10,229 nt of DNA from CAYVQE01 sp964633205 (lineage in GTDB: Bacteria; Myxococcota; B64-G9), in NCBI GenBank assembly GCA_964633205.1, contig CAZWFN010000184.1, positions 1-10,229 of the forward strand, written 5' to 3'. How positions within the stretch are numbered: the first letter of the stretch is position 1; each line of letters opens with the position of its first letter. Positions 6,214 through 10,229 of this stretch are shown here, one piece after another. The position numbers and the translations under genes are program-made. The notes beneath the pieces are model-generated. The model was not told the origin of the DNA. It was given only the letters and a program-made list of their open reading frames with translations, and made no database searches.

Positions 6214-8364
6214 TCACAGCCCCCACAGCAGATCGGCGGTGTTGCGCAAGGCCTCCCGGTGGCGCTCGAGCGCGGCGGCCAGCGGGTCGCCGTCGGCCTC
6301 GTCCTGCTGGCCCAGGCCGGCGATCTCGGCCAGCATCCAGCAGAAGCGAGCGTATTCGTGGAACAGGCTGCTGTTGAGCAGCTGCACGTCGGCCTGCAGC
6401 ACGAAGCGCAGATCGCGGCCGCTGGGGTCGGCCGCCAGAAACAACGCCCGGGCCAGCGGCCCCCAGCCGTGCATCCAGTAGATGTGGTAGTGCAGGCCCT
6501 GGCGGCCGAGCAGCCGCACCGCCCGCTGCGGCCGGCCGCACTCCAGCGCCTCGAGCACGGCGGCCAACCGCGGCCAGGCCCCGCGGACCTGCACCCCGTG
6601 CCCGCCGCCCCCGGCATCCGGCAGCGCCGGCCGGGCTGTTGTCGCGCCGGAGCGCGTCTCGTCCAGGGCCGCCAGCCCGCGCAGCAGCCGATCCACCTGC
6701 TGCGGCTGCAGCTCGGTCCTCGGATCGGGCCCCAGCCGGCGCCAGACCTCGAGCGCCCGTTCGTAGCGGCCCAGGCGCAGCTCGGCCAGCAGCCAACGGC
6801 CGGCCAGGCCGGGGCCGGGCTGTCGGGCCGCGGCCCGCTCGGCGCACAGACTCGCGGCCCGCTGCCAGTGGCCGCGGGCGGCCGCGGTCCAGAAGCGCAT
6901 CCCGGCCACAGCCGGCGGCCCGGCGATGGCCGCGGCCCGGTCCAGGCAGGCGTCCATGTCGTCGAGGGCGAAGCGCGCCAGCCGCGAGCGGCACAGGGCC
7001 AGCGCGGCCCAGCCGCGGGCCACCGCGGCCGACTCGCCCTCCAGCTCGGCCAGCGCCGCCACGGCCGGCGCCAGGTGTTGCTCGGGCAGGGCCCCTTCGC
7101 CCTCGAACAGCAGCCGGAAGCGGTTGAAGCCGACCCGCAGCCCACCGGCGCGGATGGCGCCCAACCGGCCGAAATGGGCCCGCAGCGCATCATCGGCCGC
7201 GTCCGGATCACCGCGGCGGACCGCGGCCGCGGCCCGGCGCAGCGCCAGCAGGTGCCAGGCCTGGTCGGGGTAGCCATCCTGCCGCGCCCGCGCCTCGACC
7301 TCAGGCGCGCCCTGGCGCAGCAAATCGGCGGCCGCCCGATGGCGGTCGGCCACCTCCAGCCGGGCCACCTGATCCAGCCGGGCCACCGCCCAGCTGTGGC
7401 TCTCGCCGGCCGCCAGCACCTCTTGCCGCAGCGCGGCCGCCCGCTCGGGCCGGCCCAGCCGGTCCAGGATGCGGGACTCGAGCAGGTGGGCGGCCAGGCG
7501 CTCCCGATCGTGCCGTTCGGGCCCGACGCCGATGCCGGACAGCGGGGCGGGCATGGCGCTGGAGCGGGAGCGGTCCAGCAGCTCCACCCGATGGCGGGCC
7601 ACCCGGGCGGCCCGGTTCCAGCGGCCGGCCGCGGCCAGCGCCAGGCTGGCCCGCTCGCACTCGAAGGCGCTGTTGCCGCTGCGGCAGGAGCGCGCCAGCA
7701 GCGGGCCGGCGTGATCGAAGCGGCCCAGGAACACCAGCGCCTGGGTGTGCTGGAAGGCGAAGCTCGGGGCGTATTCCGGGTAGCGCTCGGCCAGCGCCAC
7801 CACCCGCCCGGCCCGGCCCTGCTGGGCCGCCAGCGAGGCATACGAGGTGACCAGCTCGCGCGAGGCCCGGATCCGGGCCGCCCGCTGGAAGTAACCCCAG
7901 GCGGCCTCGAAGTGTCGCCGCGAGCGGAAATGCATGCCGTCGAGGTAGACCTCGTGGCCGGCCGCGGCCAGCAGATCGGCCCGGCGCTGGTCGGCCAGCC
8001 GGAAGGTCAGCGGCGAGAAGCGGGCCAGCCGGTACCAGGTGGCCGCCGGCGCCAGATCGATCTCGAAGTCCGCATCGTGATCGCCGAAGTCGAGCTCGTC
8101 GCGGGCCGCGTCGCCGATGGCGATGAACGAGCGCGGCAGGCCGTAGAGCAGCCCGAAGACCAGCAGCGTACCGACGACGAACCACAGCAGGCGCCGCCGC
8201 CGGCGCCGCTTGGCGGCCCAGTCGCGCTCCTGCCAGCGCAGCACCGCGGCGCGCGCCGGTTCGTCGAGCGCGGCACCGCAGCCCGGACAACGCTCGCCCA
8301 GCGCATTCAGCTCGGCCTTACAGGCCGGACAGCGCGGAGCGGGTTCTGCAGCGGGTGCGTGCAT
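6214..8364 (-). CDS. zinc-ribbon, single-TM, TPR-like repeat protein
   Basis: Hypothetical 716-residue membrane protein. Residues 12-29 form a CPAC...CPGC zinc ribbon (Cys12, 15, 26, 29). A very basic stretch (AKRRRRRR, 51-58) precedes one transmembrane helix (about 59-76). The charge pattern predicts the ribbon in the cytoplasm and the remaining 640 residues outside the inner membrane. That large part is Ala/Arg/Leu-rich and helical, with repeated paired helices of TPR/SEL1-like type (for example FEAAWGYFQRAARIRASREL). The C-terminal 90 residues differ and carry aromatic/His-rich LHYHIYWMHGWGPLARALF. I chose the ATG at 8364 because the Cys motif follows directly and a promoter with TACAAT lies 8 bases upstream. 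The open frame extending to 8469 is unlikely to be translated. No enzyme motif is seen; a scaffold or sensor role is possible. Confidence 0.82.
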   Translation of the reverse strand: MHAPAAEPAPRCPACKAELNALGERCPGCGAALDEPARAAVLRWQERDWAAKRRRRRRLLWFVVGTLLVFGLLYGLPRSFIAIGDAARDELDFGDHDADFEIDLAPAATWYRLARFSPLTFRLADQRRADLLAAAGHEVYLDGMHFRSRRHFEAAWGYFQRAARIRASRELVTSYASLAAQQGRAGRVVALAERYPEYAPSFAFQHTQALVFLGRFDHAGPLLARSCRSGNSAFECERASLALAAAGRWNRAARVARHRVELLDRSRSSAMPAPLSGIGVGPERHDRERLAAHLLESRILDRLGRPERAAALRQEVLAAGESHSWAVARLDQVARLEVADRHRAAADLLRQGAPEVEARARQDGYPDQAWHLLALRRAAAAVRRGDPDAADDALRAHFGRLGAIRAGGLRVGFNRFRLLFEGEGALPEQHLAPAVAALAELEGESAAVARGWAALALCRSRLARFALDDMDACLDRAAAIAGPPAVAGMRFWTAAARGHWQRAASLCAERAAARQPGPGLAGRWLLAELRLGRYERALEVWRRLGPDPRTELQPQQVDRLLRGLAALDETRSGATTARPALPDAGGGGHGVQVRGAWPRLAAVLEALECGRPQRAVRLLGRQGLHYHIYWMHGWGPLARALFLAADPSGRDLRFVLQADVQLLNSSLFHEYARFCWMLAEIAGLGQQDEADGDPLAAALERHREALRNTADLLWGL

Positions 8365-8372
8365 GGCGGCCC

Positions 8373-8402
8373 ATTGTACGAAAACCCACCCCCACCTGTC
8401 AC
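8373..8402 (-). promoter_or_regulatory. promoter of the zinc-ribbon gene, near-leaderless
   Basis: Minus-strand GTGACA (8397-8402) and TACAAT (8373-8378) are 18 bases apart, each matching its consensus at 5 of 6 positions. The ATG at 8364 begins 8 bases after the -10 box, so the mRNA should start within 0-3 bases of the start codon. No Shine-Dalgarno is present, consistent with leaderless translation. Confidence 0.55.
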
Positions 8403-8437
8403 CCGCTGGATCCGCAGCGGCCGCCGCCGCGCAGCAG

Positions 8438-8578
8438 TCACTCATCGGCCAGCAAATCGCACTTGTCATGGATCAAATCGATGAATCGATCCGCTGTTGT
8501 CACGTCGGCGCGAGCGATCTCGAACCAGATCCTGGTCAGGTCGGCCTCGGCGATGGAGGACAGTGAGACACGGCTCAA
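8438..8578 (-). pseudogene. truncated ParE-type toxin
   Basis: A 46-residue frame starts with TTG at 8578, overlapping the antitoxin stop by four bases (TTGA). Its sequence (SSIAEADLTRIWFEIARAD, then TTADRFIDLIHDKCDLLADE) matches the first two helices of RelE/ParE-family toxins. It stops at TGA (8438-8440) exactly where the family continues into its beta-sheet (LLAxxPxxGRxR...). Family members are usually 90-100 residues; none of the three frames downstream shows the missing half, which is replaced by GGCGGC-rich sequence and the next gene's promoter. The toxin fold cannot form, so it is probably inactive. Its position directly after the ParD gene is the standard operon order. Confidence 0.8.
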
Positions 8579-8862
8579 CGATATCTCTTCCCGGGTCGCT
8601 CGGCCACCAACAACTCGCGTCCCTGCGCCTTGATTCGATCCACAGTCGAGTCGTCGAAGGGCACGGATCGTCCCTGATCGAGTTCCTCCAGCCCCACCGC
8701 CACTTCGCGCTCCAGCCGCGCCAACCTGATGTCACGGATCCGATCCTGCTCCTCGAGCAAGCGAAGCGCTTCGCGGACCACCTCGCTGGCGGAGTTGTAG
8801 AGTCCCGATGCCACCTTTTTTTCGATCATGGCTTCTAGCTGAGGCGTGAGCGATACGTTCAT
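8575..8862 (-). CDS. parD: ParD-family ribbon-helix-helix antitoxin
   Basis: 95-residue type II antitoxin. The N-terminal ribbon-helix-helix is MNVSLTPQLEAMIEKKV followed by GLYNSASEVVREALRLLEEQD (residues 1-40), which binds DNA as a dimer. The C-terminal half (LEREVAVGLEELDQGRSVPF and a basic end) is the toxin-wrapping tail typical of ParD. The ATG at 8862 is chosen because GGAGG (8871-8875 on the plus strand) lies 8 bases upstream; an in-frame GTG at 8871 overlaps that site. The gene is less GC-rich than its neighbours and has a strongly AT-rich promoter, suggesting acquisition. The partner toxin next to it is cut short, leaving the antitoxin as an orphan that could still repress its own promoter or neutralise related toxins elsewhere. 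Confidence 0.92.
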   Translation of the reverse strand: MNVSLTPQLEAMIEKKVASGLYNSASEVVREALRLLEEQDRIRDIRLARLEREVAVGLEELDQGRSVPFDDSTVDRIKAQGRELLVAERPGKRYR

Positions 8863-8885
8863 GAACGCCACCTCCGGAATACAAA

Positions 8886-8912
8886 ATTACAAGGATTGAC
8901 AATGAATGTCAA
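8886..8912 (-). promoter_or_regulatory. promoter of the parD gene
   Basis: Minus-strand TTGACA (8907-8912, perfect -35) and TGTAAT (8886-8891, 5 of 6) are 15 bases apart; weaker -10 choices at 16 or 17 bases overlap it (GTAATT, TAATTT). The -35 box lies inside the right arm of the inverted repeat, so antitoxin binding would block polymerase. Confidence 0.6.
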
Positions 8913-8914
8913 TC
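8894..8914. promoter_or_regulatory. perfect inverted repeat, candidate ParD operator
   Basis: GATTGACA (8894-8901) and TGTCAATC (8907-8914) are perfect 8-base arms with spacer ATGAA. Further TTGTCATT- and CATTC-like half-sites follow at 8915-8933. Ribbon-helix-helix antitoxins autoregulate through such repeats, and this one overlaps the -35 box. Confidence 0.75.
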
Positions 8915-9064
8915 TTTGTCATTCACATTCTCATTGGACTAAATCGAACCACCTGAAACACCAGCATGGCGCCGGTCAGCACCAGCGTCCGGCGCCTGCC
9001 ACCGGGCTTGCAGCGCTTGAACGCTGGCCCGGCGGGGCTGGCACGAAGCCTGCTACCGGGCTGA

Positions 9065-9757
9065 GCGGAGCGATGGCACGATCCAGCCGCGGGCGAGCGC
9101 ATCGGGCTGGTGCTGGGAGCGGGCGGGCCTACGGGCCACGCCTTCCACGCCGGGGTGCTGGCCGCCCAGGCCGCCGCCTTCGACCGCATGTTCCCGGCGG
9201 GCTGGCCGCCGGAGCCGCTGTGGCTGGTGGCCGGCCGGGTCGACGACGGCCAGCGGGTGGTGTTCGGCCGCGCCGACGCCCCGGCCACCGGGGTGGGAGC
9301 GGCGGTGGCCGCTTCGGGCGCGGTGCCGGGCATCAACCCGCCGCTGGCCATCGCCGGCCGGCTGTACGTCGACGGCGGCCTGCGATCGAGCACCAACCTG
9401 GACGTGCTGGCCGAGCCGGCCGCCGGCGCGCCGCTGGACCGGGTGCTGGTCAGCGCGCCGCTTTCCTGCGCACCGGCCTACGGCCCGCGTTCCTGGCTGC
9501 GCCCGGCGCGCCGGATCTTCCGCCGCCGGCTGGCGGCCGAGGCCCGCAGCTTGCGCCACCGGGGCGCGGCGGTGCACCTGCTGCAGCCCAGCGGCGCGGT
9601 GCTGGCCGCCATGGGCATCAACCCCTTCGCCGTCCAGCGCATGGACCGGGTGGCCCGGGCGGCCTACCGCGCCACCCGCGCCGCCCTGCACCGCGCCGAG
9701 CGCCGCGGCGGCCCGCTGGCCGCGCTGCTCGCCACCCTCCGGTCCGCGGCCGGCTGA
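9065..9757 (+). pseudogene. patatin-like phospholipase relic lacking the nucleophile segment
   Basis: The open frame reads ERIGLVLGAGGPTGHAFHAG (from 9095), the first strand and oxyanion-hole loop of bacterial patatin-like proteins. Normally some 90 residues containing GxSxG (GTSAGS) follow, but here the frame passes straight into AAAFDRMFPAGWPPEPLWLV and on to VAASGAVPGINPPLAIAGRL and YVDGGLRSSTNLDVL, which keeps the catalytic Asp of the DG[GA] motif. No GxSxG occurs anywhere, so the Ser-Asp dyad is broken. The deletion is in frame and falls near 9160-9175, where GGCCGCC is directly repeated (9160-9166, 9169-9175). There is no ATG before the first strand; the frame is closed by TGA at 9062-9064, and the GTG at 9110 would remove the strand. 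It is probably a pseudogene, or possibly a non-catalytic derivative. It ends 21 bases before the convergent RCC1 gene. Confidence 0.72.
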
Positions 9758-9778
9758 GCCGCCGCGGCCCGGCGGCGC

Positions 9779-10229
9779 TCAATCGCCCGGGCCGACACCG
9801 GCCACCGCTTGCGGCCAGTACGTGTTGGTCGCGCGGCCGCGGCCGAGCTGACCGTAGGCGTTGGAGCCCCAGCACTGCACCCGGCCGGTCGATTCCAGCG
9901 CGCAGGTCTGGCCGTTGCCCAGCAGGTTTCCGCCGCCGGCGGCGATGGCCGCCACCCCCTCCAGCCCGGCCACCAACGCCGGCCCGGCCACGGCGCGGGC
10001 ATGCCCCTGGCCCAGTTGGCCCTCCAGGTTGCTGCCCCAGCAGTGCACCCGGCCGGCGGCGTCCAGCGCACAGGCGTGATCCGAGCCGGCCGCCAGGGCC
10101 CGCACGTCCGCCAGCCCGGCGACGGCCAGCGGCTGGCCGGGGCGCTCCGGCTCGGCGCGGCCGAGCTGGCCCAGGTTGTTGCAACCGGCGCAGGCCACCG
10201 CCCCCTCGCCGTCGGCGGCGCAGACGAAG
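9779..10229 (-). CDS. RCC1-repeat protein, C-terminal part (5' end outside window)
   Basis: The frame is open to the window edge, so the N-terminus is missing. About three RCC1/BLIP-II-type blades of roughly 50 residues are visible. They are FVCAADGEGAVACAGCNNLGQLG, then HACALDAAGRVHCWGSNLEGQLG, then TCALESTGRVQCWGSNAYGQLG. The paired Cys in CALD...CWG are typical of secreted bacterial RCC1 proteins, where they probably form disulfides in a beta-propeller. The first visible blade has Ala in place of the conserved Trp. The last blade ends after WPQAVAGVGPGD with no closing strand, so the propeller end may be shortened. A GTG at 10198 could be mistaken for a start, but the RCC1 pattern continues upstream of it. 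The ligand is unknown; probably cell-surface or extracellular. Confidence 0.88.
   Translation of the reverse strand, partial: FVCAADGEGAVACAGCNNLGQLGRAEPERPGQPLAVAGLADVRALAAGSDHACALDAAGRVHCWGSNLEGQLGQGHARAVAGPALVAGLEGVAAIAAGGGNLLGNGQTCALESTGRVQCWGSNAYGQLGRGRATNTYWPQAVAGVGPGD

Noticed and set aside
5718..7841. 707-codon minus-strand frame rich in Trp, Pro and Arg
   Set aside because: It is a frame-shifted shadow of the zinc-ribbon/TPR gene on the same strand and runs over the convergent TetR gene.
5566..8484. 972-codon plus-strand open frame
   Set aside because: It is antisense to the zinc-ribbon/TPR gene and overlaps the TetR gene; the product is a Pro/Gly/Arg/Gln-rich composition typical of GC-rich shadow frames with no domain.
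9011..9026. CAGCG-N6-CGCTG hairpin as terminator
   Set aside because: Arms are short, there is no T-run on either strand, and GC-rich sequence produces such stems by chance.
8966..9064. Short ATG frame in phase with the patatin relic, ending in TGA at 9062-9064
   Set aside because: I considered a single stop interrupting a longer patatin N-terminus, but these 32 residues do not resemble one and there is no ribosome site.
1..10229. CRISPR array, tRNA, rRNA, integrase or IS element
   Set aside because: Looked for spaced direct repeats, tRNA-like T-loop sequence, and recombinase or transposase motifs; none found.

Overview
The window is a very GC-rich stretch of bacterial chromosome. Its secreted Cys-rich lipoprotein (DxDDGDPCTxDxC motif), RCC1-repeat protein and several standalone lipoproteins are typical of Myxococcota and related former Deltaproteobacteria. 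This placement is an inference from protein style; there is no rRNA or other phylogenetic marker here.

Layout, left to right. A small lipoprotein (125-550, +) runs tail-to-tail with a Cys-rich lipoprotein ending in a probable jelly-roll domain (558-1817, -). A 153-bp divergent spacer holds a GC palindrome and a run of 7-bp repeats. It is followed by a tiny membrane protein (1971-2180, +) and an exported SagB-type nitroreductase (2219-2932, +). A minus-strand group comes next, read from right to left: PEGA-like lipoprotein (5258-4725), DTW-domain tRNA acp3U transferase (4728-4060, GTGA start/stop overlap) and a NifU-domain/Mrp Fe-S carrier ATPase (4000-2942). This group diverges from a TetR regulator (5594-6211, +). 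The spacer between them carries two back-to-back sigma70-like promoters and a palindrome placed where the regulator's transcript should start.

Right part. A 716-residue zinc-ribbon/transmembrane/TPR-like protein (8364-6214, -) has a good promoter so close to its ATG that the mRNA should be nearly leaderless. Upstream of it lies a lower-GC toxin-antitoxin scar: an intact ParD antitoxin (8862-8575, -) under a perfect inverted-repeat operator, overlapping by 4 bases (TTGA) a ParE toxin cut to 46 residues (8578-8438). Next is a patatin-like phospholipase relic (to 9757, +) that keeps the Gly-rich oxyanion loop and the Asp-Gly-Gly motif but has lost the whole GxSxG serine segment and a convincing start. 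The window ends inside an RCC1-repeat protein (10229-9779, -).

How the genes relate. I see no complete new multi-gene system. The most informative parts are the decayed stretch at 8438-9757 (orphan antitoxin, clipped toxin, gutted patatin), the TetR/lipoprotein-DTW-Mrp divergent control region, the NifU-Mrp fusion, and the leaderless-type promoter of the zinc-ribbon protein. Four convergent gene pairs are separated by only 2 to 21 bases, with no obvious terminators.
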